The notes beneath the pieces are model-generated. The model was not told the origin of the DNA. It searched no databases and saw nothing but the letters and a program-made list of their open reading frames with translations. DNA of 64,000 bases from Halobacteriovoraceae bacterium (GTDB lineage Bacteria > Bdellovibrionota > Bacteriovoracia > Bacteriovoracales > Bacteriovoracaceae): positions 1 through 64,000 of the forward strand of contig JACKAJ010000017.1 of NCBI GenBank assembly GCA_020635135.1. Direction: 5' to 3'. The position numbers and the translations under genes were made by a program. How positions within the stretch are numbered: the first letter of the stretch is position 1; every line of letters starts with the position of its first letter. This document shows positions 8,249 through 17,489 of the stretch, piece after piece.

Positions 8249-9856
8249 CTAAAATTTACTTTTCTTCGCTGAGGAGAAAATATCGAGCTTAGAATCGTAA
8301 ATTTTTGTCTCAACTTCAAATAGTCCTAATAGAGAATGAAAAATAAAATCGTGAGAAATTTCATTATTACTCTCTAGCCGAACTTTGTTCAAGTCAATTT
8401 CAGCAAGCATACGCTTACCGAGCCAAACGATGATACCTGGATGAATTTGCTCTTCCGGGGCCATAAAATAAGGAAAACCATGGAGATACAAACCCTTTTC
8501 TCCAAGAGACTCTCCATGATCACTGCTGTAAAACATGGCCGTCTCAAATTTATCTGAATTTTTTTTCAAAAAATTAATCACCTTGGAGAGGAAATAATCT
8601 GTATACAAAATGGTATTGTCATAAGTGTTTCGAATCTCTTCATTAGAGCAATTCTCGAGCTCACTGGTCTCACATGTTGGCTTAAACTTTTTGAACTTTT
8701 CGGGATATCTTCTAAAATAACTCGGTCCATGGCTACCCATTTGATGAAGCACAATAAAAATATCGCCAGTTTTCGTTTCATCAATATATTCCTGGAGCCC
8801 CTCGAGCATTCCAACATCTCGGCACTCTTTATCACACTCATGGTTTTTTTTCGGAGACCTAAAATCTTCATAGGCAACTCTATCCGCGACACCTTTGGAA
8901 TTGGAGTTATTATCCCTCCACAGAACCCTCACTTTTTTAGTATGCTTTAAAACATCGAGAACATTTTCTGTGTTTTCTTGCTCAGCCTCAGAAAAGCTAT
9001 TTCTTGTTTTATCTGAAAACATGCAAGGAACAGAAATGGCAGTTGAAGTTCCACAAGAGAGAACGTGCGCAAAGCTCACAACGTTTTCCTTGGCCAGTAA
9101 GGGATTTGTCTCTTTGGCATAACCATTGAGTGAAAAGTGATCAGCGCGCGCTGTCTCTCCCACCACAAAAATAATAAGTTCTCTTTCGGTATCACTATCA
9201 GGGATCCGTGCATCTTCACCAACTTCAATTAATTTTTTGTGAGTTCCCTCAAATCGATTTTTTGTAAATTTGTAAGCTGAATAATAAGCATAAAGGGGAT
9301 TAGTATAATAGCGAAGCTGTTTGTGTTCTCGCAAAAAAGAGGCATAGGCTTTTCCATTAGTAGCGACCGCAACAACAACCACAATCAGGGAAATCAAAAT
9401 AGATTTAATTTTATAAAACCAGATTGACGAATTAGATGTTTTTAAGATTTTAGCTTTAAAAATAGCTAGAGATGGAAGAACTGTCCCGACAAATAAGAAA
9501 ATAAAGACTCTTGCATTCCAAAGATCAAGAACTTCTCTTGAATCAGTACTGAATATATTTAAAAACATCGTCTCATCGACGACGACGCCAAAACTATCCG
9601 AAACATAAAATATCAGTGTTGCGACGAAGAAGTTTAGCGAGAGCATTAGCTTCGTTAATTTCCCGACACAGACCAGATTTAGAAAGATATAAAGTGCACA
9701 GACAAGGATTACAAAAAGTGAGGACAAAAAGAAAAAGTAATCATGGACAGGGTAAACTTCTGTTACTTTATCGAAAAAAGTTAAGTTATAAAAACTAGCT
9801 AAAATAAAAGAAGCTAAAAGTAGAAATTTATTGTGTGTCATCTGAAAAAGGCGCAT
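8249..9856 (-). CDS. eptA: Lipid A phosphoethanolamine transferase (EptA-like)
   Basis: 535 residues: about five N-terminal membrane segments to residue 180, then a periplasmic alkaline-phosphatase-like (sulfatase) domain. Visible Zn-site and catalytic residues are GETARADHF, the nucleophile Thr in SCGTSTAISVPCMF, and SSDHGES. HGFPYFMAP also matches the family. It transfers phosphoethanolamine to lipid A or other outer-membrane sugars, lowering negative charge and polymyxin sensitivity. It lies 31 bases downstream of tRNA-Ala on the same strand. EptA versus EptB/C subtype is not certain. Confidence 0.82.
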   Translation of the reverse strand: MRLFQMTHNKFLLLASFILASFYNLTFFDKVTEVYPVHDYFFFLSSLFVILVCALYIFLNLVCVGKLTKLMLSLNFFVATLIFYVSDSFGVVVDETMFLNIFSTDSREVLDLWNARVFIFLFVGTVLPSLAIFKAKILKTSNSSIWFYKIKSILISLIVVVVAVATNGKAYASFLREHKQLRYYTNPLYAYYSAYKFTKNRFEGTHKKLIEVGEDARIPDSDTERELIIFVVGETARADHFSLNGYAKETNPLLAKENVVSFAHVLSCGTSTAISVPCMFSDKTRNSFSEAEQENTENVLDVLKHTKKVRVLWRDNNSNSKGVADRVAYEDFRSPKKNHECDKECRDVGMLEGLQEYIDETKTGDIFIVLHQMGSHGPSYFRRYPEKFKKFKPTCETSELENCSNEEIRNTYDNTILYTDYFLSKVINFLKKNSDKFETAMFYSSDHGESLGEKGLYLHGFPYFMAPEEQIHPGIIVWLGKRMLAEIDLNKVRLESNNEISHDFIFHSLLGLFEVETKIYDSKLDIFSSAKKSKF

Positions 9857-9887
9857 AAAATAATGAAAACCACACTGGTATGAAAAA

Positions 9888-9963
9888 TGGTGGAGGTAGA
9901 CGGGATCGAACCGACGGCCTTTACGCTGCCAGCGTAACGCTCTCCCAACTGAGCTATACCCCC
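9888..9963 (-). tRNA. tRNA-Ala (anticodon GGC)
   Basis: Minus-strand cloverleaf: acceptor GGGGGTA/TACCTCC with one G-U, D arm GCTC/GAGC, anticodon stem TTACG/CGTAA around loop CTGGCAG (anticodon GGC, Ala), and T arm with TTCGATC. Discriminator A and an encoded CCA (9888-9890) are followed by five T. The first ten bases overlap the 3' end of the glycosyltransferase gene, whose TAG stop is formed by tRNA bases 8-10. Confidence 0.95.
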
Positions 9964-10811
9964 ACTGAGATTATTTCTTGAAATTGTTGTGATATTAAAC
10001 GAACTTCTTCTAAATTTGAATAGTTTTGATGTTTTTTATAGCCATTTATGAGAATTTCAGCCTTTTGCGTTAAGACATCGATCAATTGAGAGCGCTGCAA
10101 GTCAGATAAAGTTTTGCGATTTTCGTAAATCCACTGCATAGACTTCACACGATAGTAATCCATCGCCTTGTATTTTCTTGAAAGCTGATCACAGTGGCCA
10201 CCGTACTTAATGATCAATTCGTCTGGAATAAAACCTACTTGATAGGCTGACGTGATTTTAAGCCAAAGATCGTAATCTTCGCACACGGGAAAATCTTCGC
10301 GAAAGCCTCCCATTTCTTCAAAGAGTTTTCGAGAAAGACAAACCGTTGAAGGGCTAATTAAGCACAGGTGAAGAGAAGCTTCGAAGAGATCGCCTCCTGA
10401 TTTTTGATGTTTTTTCATGGGGTTTACGCGAACACCGTTTCGAACCCAACGCTCTTCTCCATGAAGAATAGAAAATTCAGGATGCTGAAGAATAAATTCT
10501 TTTTGCCTTTTGAGTTTGTGAGGTAACCATTCATCATCAGAGTCAAGAAAACAGAGCCAAGGGGCATAGGATTGTTCCACTCCCCGATTGCGAGAAAAAC
10601 TCACACCTTTATTTTCTGAGTTTTTTATCATTTTGATTGTTGCGGGCAATTGCTCGAGATACTTGTGAGTGCTATCGCTGGATCCATCATCGACGATGAT
10701 AAGTTCAAAATCCTGATCCGTTTGGCCCAACACTGACTCAACGGCCCTAGGTAAGGTAGAGGCCCTGTTATGAGTTGGAATGATGACACTAAAAAAAGGC
10801 TTATTTGTCAT
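9954..10811 (-). CDS. Glycosyltransferase family 2
   Basis: 285 residues from the ATG at 10811. The GT-A fold signatures are FSVIIPTHNRASTLPRAVES, IIVDDGSSD, and the DxD-type LDSDDEW. NRGVEQ and a later CEDYDLW also match family 2 transferases. An upstream in-frame extension was rejected because it overlaps the aldo/keto reductase gene and lacks homology; with this start the overlap is 11 bases, suggesting translational coupling. Acceptor sugar unknown; likely envelope polysaccharide. Its stop codon lies inside tRNA-Ala. Confidence 0.85.
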   Translation of the reverse strand: MTNKPFFSVIIPTHNRASTLPRAVESVLGQTDQDFELIIVDDGSSDSTHKYLEQLPATIKMIKNSENKGVSFSRNRGVEQSYAPWLCFLDSDDEWLPHKLKRQKEFILQHPEFSILHGEERWVRNGVRVNPMKKHQKSGGDLFEASLHLCLISPSTVCLSRKLFEEMGGFREDFPVCEDYDLWLKITSAYQVGFIPDELIIKYGGHCDQLSRKYKAMDYYRVKSMQWIYENRKTLSDLQRSQLIDVLTQKAEILINGYKKHQNYSNLEEVRLISQQFQEIISVGV

Positions 10812-11805
10812 GATAAAATTTTTGCAAGACCCTATCAACTTCGTCCCACTTATCAAAGCGCTTTTGCACTTCTTTATGGGCACCAATCGATAAAACAAGA
10901 TCGTTGAGTTGATCGGCTCGCTTAGGTCCAGCAAGGACTGTTTTCACAGGATCAGCATTGAGATTAAAAGCAATGGCCAAGTGAAGAAATGTTAGTTCGT
11001 GATCGTCTAAAAACTTTTGAGCTTCTTCAACGAGTTCCACTTTTTTCTCCACGTCTGATTTTTTAAACCATGGAGCTTTCCGGCGGCAATCCACATCATC
11101 ATACTGTCTTTTGATATTGTAATTTCCAGAGAGGATTCCCTTATCCAGTGTTCCCCAACTCATAAAGGCAATGTCTTTTTCTTCACAGTAAGGAAGCACT
11201 TCTTTTTCGACATCGCGATTAAAAAGATTGTATTCACTTTGCACCACTTCAATTTTAGAAATTTCTCTGGCCTTCTCTAAGTCTTCAACATTGGTATTGC
11301 ACAATCCAATATGGCGGATGACTCCCTTTTCCTTGTAGCGTGCAAGAACTTCCATTGGCTTTCGAATATCGACATTTTTATCAGGCCAATGAATAAAGTA
11401 GAGATCAATATATTCAGTTCCGAGATCCTTTAAACTTTGAGTGAGCATAGCCTCAGTAATAACGGGGTCGTTTGTCATATTGATTCGCCCACTGTCTTTG
11501 TGCCAACTCACACCAGACTTTGAGGTGAGAAAGATTTTTTCGCGCACATCTTTGAGGGCCTTGCCAATTCGCTTCTCGGAGAGCCCGTACCCATAGATAG
11601 GAGCTGAATCAAAGAGGTTGATCCCAATATCGTAGGCATAGCGAATGAGATCAATAGCCTCTTTTTCACTGACGTGACCGAAGCCATAGCCACCTCCTTC
11701 ACCGCTCACAGCGGCTCCACCGAAGGAAAGAGGGGAAACTTTAAACTGGATCGGTCCCAGTTCCTTTTTATGGGATTCAATAATGTCTGCTAATTTATCT
11801 TTCAT
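10801..11805 (-). CDS. Aldo/keto reductase
   Basis: 334 residues, full length for the AKR superfamily TIM barrel. The catalytic tetrad is visible: D66 and Y71 (NLFDSAPIYGYGLSE), K96 (FLTSKSG) and H139 (FIHWP). The start at 11805 has GAGGAG before it, whereas the longer frame begins at a weak codon. It would reduce aldehydes or ketones with NADPH; substrate unknown. It overlaps the glycosyltransferase start and diverges from the phosphorylase-like gene at 11842. Confidence 0.88.
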   Translation of the reverse strand: MKDKLADIIESHKKELGPIQFKVSPLSFGGAAVSGEGGGYGFGHVSEKEAIDLIRYAYDIGINLFDSAPIYGYGLSEKRIGKALKDVREKIFLTSKSGVSWHKDSGRINMTNDPVITEAMLTQSLKDLGTEYIDLYFIHWPDKNVDIRKPMEVLARYKEKGVIRHIGLCNTNVEDLEKAREISKIEVVQSEYNLFNRDVEKEVLPYCEEKDIAFMSWGTLDKGILSGNYNIKRQYDDVDCRRKAPWFKKSDVEKKVELVEEAQKFLDDHELTFLHLAIAFNLNADPVKTVLAGPKRADQLNDLVLSIGAHKEVQKRFDKWDEVDRVLQKFYHDK

Positions 11806-11841
11806 TTTACAACTCCTCTGTTCTTGCGCTATGACAAGACT

Positions 11842-12849
11842 ATGCAATTGTTAGTCTTTGCCCATCGCGCAGAAGCGCAAATCTTTCTCAAAAAACTCCC
11901 CTACCGTTGGGTTTCAACACCCTTTGGGGGTTATTATCAGGGCGATCATACCGCAATTCTTCTGACAGGTGAAGGCTTACAAAATGCCACTGAATCACTT
12001 TCTTCACTCTTAAGTTTCCTGGGAGATCAAATCTCAGAAGTGATTAACTTAGGCGTTTGCGGAGCCTTGGATGAGAGTATTCCCCCGAACACAATTTATA
12101 GTCTTAGAACTGCTTATTGTGAGAATGAATTTAAGTCTTTTAGCACGGATCAAGGTAAGGAGGCCCTCGACTGCTTCAGCGCTCGCCAAAGAATCACCCA
12201 TAAAATGGATAAAAAGAGGCTCTCAGTCTTTGCTCCTCTTGTTGATAGAGAAGTTTGGGCAATAGGTTCAGTTTGTAAAAGATTTCAAAAATCATGGAGA
12301 GCTTATAAAATTGTCTCTGATATTGCGGCAACAGAAACGATGTGTGGTGAGATCTATCAAGACGCTGCGTTTTACTCTCAGGAACTCTATCAATTTTATG
12401 AAAAAAACGTTTCCCAATGGGTTTCAACTCAAGTAGCTGGATCTCGAGAGAAGCTCCCCGACAAATTAGAAAAGCAAGGTTTCTATTTCACATTTTCCCA
12501 AAGAAATCTCTTAAAGAACCTTTTTGAAAAATATTCTATTCTCAATGATGTCTCTGAAAAAAAGTTTCTCGACTCTCGACTTGTGCAGGAATTAAAAAAA
12601 CAAAAAATTAAACCGAAATTAAAATCAGAAAAACTCCTTCACGCACTTTATGCTGAACTTTTTCCTCTCCAACAAGAAATCGTTGAAAAACTTGAGCAAA
12701 TTAAAAATAATTTAAAAAAAGAAAATATTCATTTTGAATACGACAGAACTCTTGAAAGTCCTCTGGTCAATTTCCAAATTGATGTTTCTCAACCGACCAC
12801 GCTCACTTCGGTTCCCCTTCAAGAAATACAAAAGCAACTTGGAGGATAA
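11842..12849 (+). CDS. Nucleoside phosphorylase-like protein, partner of the SPL-like gene
   Basis: 335 residues from the ATG at 11842. The N-terminal half (QLLVFAHRAEAQIFL, LLTGEGLQNA, VINLGVCGALDES) is the nucleotide-phosphorylase/nucleosidase fold (PNP_UDP_1), and DIAATETMCGEIYQDAAFYSQ resembles the active-site ME/D region of MTA/SAH nucleosidases. The C-terminal 130 residues are Lys-rich and of unknown type. It is two bases upstream of the SPL-like radical SAM gene, so the two are co-translated and probably act on the same nucleoside or lesion. The reaction is not known. Confidence 0.65.
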   Translation: MQLLVFAHRAEAQIFLKKLPYRWVSTPFGGYYQGDHTAILLTGEGLQNATESLSSLLSFLGDQISEVINLGVCGALDESIPPNTIYSLRTAYCENEFKSFSTDQGKEALDCFSARQRITHKMDKKRLSVFAPLVDREVWAIGSVCKRFQKSWRAYKIVSDIAATETMCGEIYQDAAFYSQELYQFYEKNVSQWVSTQVAGSREKLPDKLEKQGFYFTFSQRNLLKNLFEKYSILNDVSEKKFLDSRLVQELKKQKIKPKLKSEKLLHALYAELFPLQQEIVEKLEQIKNNLKKENIHFEYDRTLESPLVNFQIDVSQPTTLTSVPLQEIQKQLGG

Positions 12850-12851
12850 AC

Positions 12852-13850
12852 ATGATTTTTAAAAATATCTACATTGAATCAGATGTTAAGGAACACGATT
12901 TCACCAAAAACATATTGAGATCTTTGAAGGCTACTGAATACCAAGAAATAGACAAAATTGAAAACTATTGGGGAAAAGTGAAAAAGCCTTATCTTCAAAA
13001 AAGAGACACTCTTAATCTTTTTATTGGTGAAAAAAAGGGAGCTCTCATCAAAAAAGCCCCTCATGCCTATGGTTTTAGCTCAGAACCACACTATTATTTT
13101 ATCCACGCCTACAATTGTATTTACGAGTGTCAGTACTGCTATCTTCAAGGATATTTTAATTCACCCGATATTGTGCTTTTTACAAATCATCACGATATTA
13201 TCAATCAAATGAAAAACATCACCGATGAGGTCGGTCCCTGTTGGTTTCATGCAGGGGAATACAGCGACTCTCTTGCTCTTTCTCATTTAACAAACGAATG
13301 GCCACTTTATTGGAAATTTTTTGAAAATAATCCCGATGCAAAACTTGAACTGCGAACTAAGTCTTCCAATATCAAGGCCATTGAAAAACTGACTCCTTTA
13401 GAAAATGTTTGTGTCACTTTTTCACTGTCAGATGCTAAGAATGCTAAAAACTTTGATCTCAAAACCCCACCCATTGAGACGCGTTTAAAGGCCATCAAGA
13501 AACTGGTTGATAGTGGATTTAGAATTGGGATTCACTACGATCCCATTGTGTATCACCCCGATTATTTAAAAACCTATAAAGAAATCACTGACAAATTAAA
13601 AGACATCCTCCCTGATGGACAACTTTCTTATATTTCCTTAGGAGTGGTTCGTTTCACTAAAGAAGTTTACAATCAAGTGAAACAAAACTACCCGCAAAGT
13701 AAAATTTCTCATCAGCCTTTTATCAAAAGTTTTGACGGAAAAGTTCGCTACACCCGTCCGCTGCGTTCCAAAATCTTAAATGAAATTAAGCAGCAGTTAA
13801 TCGATGCGCAGTACTTGCCTGAGAAGATCTATCTTTGTATGGAAGACTAA
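12852..13850 (+). CDS. Spore photoproduct lyase-like radical SAM protein
   Basis: 332 residues. The radical SAM cluster motif is C89-IYE-C93-QY-C96 followed by YLQ, which is the CxxxCxxC spacing and tail of spore photoproduct lyase. FHAGEYSDSLALSHLT corresponds to the SPL region FEAACTSD, but the position of the hydrogen-donating catalytic cysteine (Cys141 in Bacillus) is Glu here; C130 nearby is not aligned with it. LRTKS and the later barrel motifs fit the family. In a non-spore-former the substrate is probably not spore photoproduct. It is cotranscribed with the phosphorylase-like gene. Confidence 0.78.
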   Translation: MIFKNIYIESDVKEHDFTKNILRSLKATEYQEIDKIENYWGKVKKPYLQKRDTLNLFIGEKKGALIKKAPHAYGFSSEPHYYFIHAYNCIYECQYCYLQGYFNSPDIVLFTNHHDIINQMKNITDEVGPCWFHAGEYSDSLALSHLTNEWPLYWKFFENNPDAKLELRTKSSNIKAIEKLTPLENVCVTFSLSDAKNAKNFDLKTPPIETRLKAIKKLVDSGFRIGIHYDPIVYHPDYLKTYKEITDKLKDILPDGQLSYISLGVVRFTKEVYNQVKQNYPQSKISHQPFIKSFDGKVRYTRPLRSKILNEIKQQLIDAQYLPEKIYLCMED

Positions 13851-13869
13851 AGTCATGGGGCATGGAAAA

Positions 13870-15087
13870 CTAAGATGAACTCGATGGAAGGTTTTTATAC
13901 ACTTTTATTGCAACTATAAAGGCCATCAAAACCATAAACACGCTGAGATACCCGACATAATTATAGTGTTCGAGCTGCCCGCTGGAATTTTCCACGACAA
14001 TGAGGCCTCCGACATAAGCGGCAGCAGCGGTTGAAAGTGCTCTGGTGGCATTGAGAAAACTCATAAAAGCCCCGCGCTCTCCAGGGCTTGGAATTTTAGT
14101 CGCCATGGTCACACAGGGAACGAAACGCCCCGAAACCAGCATCATAAAAAAGGTTGTTACAATCACGGTCACGGCCACTGATGAAGGACCAAGATTGGTA
14201 TAAACCAAGACAGGAATCATTGAAAGAGTTCCAATAAAATAAAAACTTTTAAGAACTCCCCACTTATCACAAAGTCTTCCTATCGCTTTTGCACTAAATA
14301 TTGTGAAGAACCCTCCAACCAAATAAATGAATTTAAGATCTTGTTCAGTGATGCCAATATTGAGAACGCTATAGGGAGAGATAAATGGAATTATGAGAAA
14401 TGAAGCAAAAGAAACTAAGACGATGAGGAAAAAGGCCATCATGTAGTTTGGATTGACGGCAACTTTTGCATAATTGGCAATAATCTTCGCGTAAGTTCCC
14501 GAAGCAATTTCTTTGGGTTTCATGGAAGGGATCATTTTTAAAAATAAAAACCATGTGACGATGCTCACAAGCCCAATTCCCCAGAAAGAATATTTCCAGG
14601 CCCACGTTGTGGCAATCATCAATCCAATCGGAACTCCCAGCACTGAGGCAAAAGAAAAAGAAGTCATAATTGTGCCAGTTGCTGAACCTCGACGAATATC
14701 GGGAATGAGATCTGTTAAAATCGCTAAAACTGTGGCTCCGAGAATCCCCCCAAACGCTCCGGCTAAAACCCGAGCAACCAATAAAGTTGAAAAATTATTG
14801 GCAAGACCACAGACGACTGTACTAACAATAAAGCCAATAAAATTAATAAGTAGGAACTTTTTTCGATCAAAGCGATCGGAGACTATTCCCATTAAGAGCG
14901 AAAAAGGAGCTGCGCTGAGATTGTAAGCAGAAACGAGTAAGCCAAACTGAGTCGGTGTGATGGAAAATTCCCGCATGAATATTGGACCTAGCGGCATCAT
15001 GATGACAAAGTCCAAAATATGGCAGAACTGGACCACTGCAAGAATGAATACGTACCGCTTTTCTAGACGAAGTTCATTGGATGACAT
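13870..15087 (-). CDS. Major facilitator superfamily transporter
   Basis: 405 residues with about twelve hydrophobic segments. The MFS motif A between helices 2 and 3 reads GIVSDRFDRKK, and a second copy (GRLCDKWG) occurs in the C-terminal half. FVIMMPLGPIFMREF in helix 1 resembles the AraJ/drug-efflux branch. AAGGAAAG precedes the ATG at 15087, which is preferred over a longer frame. Substrate unknown; probably a proton-driven exporter. It diverges from the transketolase gene. Confidence 0.85.
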   Translation of the reverse strand: MSSNELRLEKRYVFILAVVQFCHILDFVIMMPLGPIFMREFSITPTQFGLLVSAYNLSAAPFSLLMGIVSDRFDRKKFLLINFIGFIVSTVVCGLANNFSTLLVARVLAGAFGGILGATVLAILTDLIPDIRRGSATGTIMTSFSFASVLGVPIGLMIATTWAWKYSFWGIGLVSIVTWFLFLKMIPSMKPKEIASGTYAKIIANYAKVAVNPNYMMAFFLIVLVSFASFLIIPFISPYSVLNIGITEQDLKFIYLVGGFFTIFSAKAIGRLCDKWGVLKSFYFIGTLSMIPVLVYTNLGPSSVAVTVIVTTFFMMLVSGRFVPCVTMATKIPSPGERGAFMSFLNATRALSTAAAAYVGGLIVVENSSGQLEHYNYVGYLSVFMVLMAFIVAIKVYKNLPSSSS

Positions 15088-15166
15088 TACTTTCCTTGAG
15101 AAGCTTTCATCATAGAGATAATATCCATGATTGAAAAACACTATTTTCCATCACAAGGATTTGTCC

Positions 15167-17149
15167 ATGCAAACCACCAGAAAACTCTCTAAGGCCCCAA
15201 TCAATAGTAAGCCTCAATACTTTGTCGAAGTCACCGACGCCAAAGGTGAATCTCGCTACTGTGCTGACCCTAAGGCAATGCGATCACTGCTGGCCTTAAT
15301 GGATCTCGGCGCCGTTAATGGAGGAGCTGCTTGTCACTGGGGTGGGCCTTCAGCGATTGCAGAGTCCATGGCCGCGCTTCATGAGTTGATGTTTCGAAAA
15401 GAAGACTGGTTTGAATACTACAATTTTGTCAACGACATTGGACACGCAGAAAACGGTATCTACGCCCTCCGCGCACTTTATAATTTTGGTGGCCTTTCTA
15501 ACGAAGATCTCAAAGGGTTTCGAAGCTTTGGGACCAAACTCACTGGCCACGGAGAATCTCATCTCTATCCTGAAGGTGTACTTCTTAGTAACGGACCACT
15601 TGGCTCAGCTCTCCCTCAGGCGCAGGGACTTGCCATGTCTGATAAACTTATTGGAAACAAAAGAACAACTGTGACAGTTATTTCGGACGGGGCCTGTATG
15701 GAAGGCGAAGCGAAGGAAGCTCTCGCAGCGATCCCGGGTCTCCATAAAAATGGAAAAATTAATCCCTTTCTTCTTATTATCTCTGATAATCAAACAAAAC
15801 TCTCTGGTCGTATGGGTGATGCTTTTAGCATGACTCCTACATTTAACTCACTAGAAGCCTTAGGCTGGAATGTTATTTACGAACCAGAAGGAAATGATTT
15901 GCAAGCTTGTTACAGCTCTCTCGAGAAAGCTCTTGCTAAGCTCAAGGACGGTCCGACTTGTTTACAATTAAAAACAGTAAAAGGTTATGGAATCAAAGAA
16001 ACGGAAATGAGTAGTTCTGGTGGCCACGGGTTTCCACTTAAAGCTTATGATAAAAAAATCTTTGATTATCTAAAAGAAATTTGGGGCGGTGAAGTTCCCA
16101 GAGAATATGTTACTTGGGCCGAAGAACTAACGACCAAACCAAGTGAAGCCTCTAAGGCGCCCTCAACTATCACAAGCGAAAAAATGCAAGTGGGTATTTC
16201 TAAAGCGGCTATCAACTGTCGCCGCGAAGGTTTACCAGTGGTGAGCCTTTCTTCTGATTTGCAAGGCTCAACCGGAATGGCTCCCTTTCACAAAGAGTTC
16301 CCAGAATTTTCCTATGATATGGGCATTGCCGAATCTAACATGGTCAGCGCCGCTGCTGGTTTTTCGAAAAATGGCTTTGTTGCTATCGTCGATACCTTTG
16401 CAGCTTTTGGAGTTACAAAAGGAAATCTTCCACTTATCATGAGCTCTCTTTCAGAGTGTCCAGTGATCGCGGTTTTTTCTCACACTGGTTTTCAAGATGC
16501 TGCCGACGGGGCTTCTCACCAATCTCTCACTTATTTTTCAGCGGTGTGCTCTATCCCTAATACCCAAGTGATTGCCGTAAGCTGTTCGCGAGAAGCAGAA
16601 ATTTTTCTTGAAAAGGCCATTAAAGAACAACATTCCCTAAGACTTACTGGGGGACACGCTCCTTCTTATATTTTCTTTGTAGGCAGAGAAAACTTCCCTG
16701 CTTACTTTGAAAGCACGGCCAGCGAACTGGCCCGTTGGAACGCCGACTGCTTAATTGCCGAAGGAAAAGACGTCTTGATTGCAGCGACGGGACCTTTAGT
16801 TCACCAGGCCCTTGCTGCGAAGGAAATTTTAGCTTCAAAAGGGATTTCCGCCGGCGTGGTTCACCGCCGTTTTCTCAACTCCACTGAGGTCAATGATTAC
16901 GACCAGTGGCTTAACGATCACGGCAAGCGTTTAGTCACAGTTGAGGATCATCAGCTCAAAGGCGGAATCGGATCGTTTCTCATCAGTGAAATTACTAAGA
17001 ACTCTCCGAAATCATTAGATAAAGTCTTGAGCCTTGGAGTTCGCGGTGAATTTGGGCAATCTTCTTACACTGCCGTGGAACTTTATAGAAAACATGGCCT
17101 GAGTGCGGATAAGATCGCTGAGAGTGTCGAAAAACTGCTTGCTGACTAA
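15167..17149 (+). CDS. tkt: Transketolase
   Basis: Moves two-carbon units between sugar phosphates in the non-oxidative pentose phosphate pathway, TPP-dependent, 660 residues from the ATG at 15167 (AAGGAT upstream). Order of domains: TPP domain with SDGACMEGEAKEALAA and a downstream NQTKLSG, pyrimidine domain with GIAESNMVSAAAGF (the activating Glu), and C-terminal domain. Several motifs deviate from the classical E. coli-type enzyme (for example HWGGPSA near the N terminus), so it belongs to a divergent branch; a DXP-synthase-like or other 2-ketol transfer role is less likely. Confidence 0.8.
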   Translation: MQTTRKLSKAPINSKPQYFVEVTDAKGESRYCADPKAMRSLLALMDLGAVNGGAACHWGGPSAIAESMAALHELMFRKEDWFEYYNFVNDIGHAENGIYALRALYNFGGLSNEDLKGFRSFGTKLTGHGESHLYPEGVLLSNGPLGSALPQAQGLAMSDKLIGNKRTTVTVISDGACMEGEAKEALAAIPGLHKNGKINPFLLIISDNQTKLSGRMGDAFSMTPTFNSLEALGWNVIYEPEGNDLQACYSSLEKALAKLKDGPTCLQLKTVKGYGIKETEMSSSGGHGFPLKAYDKKIFDYLKEIWGGEVPREYVTWAEELTTKPSEASKAPSTITSEKMQVGISKAAINCRREGLPVVSLSSDLQGSTGMAPFHKEFPEFSYDMGIAESNMVSAAAGFSKNGFVAIVDTFAAFGVTKGNLPLIMSSLSECPVIAVFSHTGFQDAADGASHQSLTYFSAVCSIPNTQVIAVSCSREAEIFLEKAIKEQHSLRLTGGHAPSYIFFVGRENFPAYFESTASELARWNADCLIAEGKDVLIAATGPLVHQALAAKEILASKGISAGVVHRRFLNSTEVNDYDQWLNDHGKRLVTVEDHQLKGGIGSFLISEITKNSPKSLDKVLSLGVRGEFGQSSYTAVELYRKHGLSADKIAESVEKLLAD

Positions 17150-17255
17150 GAGCAACAAAAGGAAGCTTTTTATTTTTACTGATCCATCTTTACTTCTTGT
17201 GTCAGTTGTTCTAATCTTCCTTCTCAATAATAATAGATGAAACAGGGGCAATGCT

Positions 17256-17489
17256 ATGGCCAGACAGTGTGATTTAACAGGAAAAAGAAGACTTGTAGGG
17301 AACAAGGTATCCCACTCTAATATTAAAACGAAAAAAACAAGCCAACCTAATCTTCAGACGAAAAAAGTTTATGATCCTGAAACTGGGCGAACAATAAAGT
17401 TACGTTTGTCAGTGAATGCGATCCGCACACTCGATAAAGTTGGATCTCTTTCGAAGTTTCTTAGAAAATACGCTCACAAATATCTCTAA
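17256..17489 (+). CDS. rpmB: 50S ribosomal protein bL28
   Basis: 77 residues, full length. MARQCDLTGKR, VSHSNIKTKK, the central basic strand and LRLSVNAIRTLDKVG are diagnostic of bL28. It is a monocistronic gene whose strong terminator lies inside the 3' coding end of the convergent lipoprotein gene; the two genes overlap by four bases. Confidence 0.95.
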   Translation: MARQCDLTGKRRLVGNKVSHSNIKTKKTSQPNLQTKKVYDPETGRTIKLRLSVNAIRTLDKVGSLSKFLRKYAHKYL

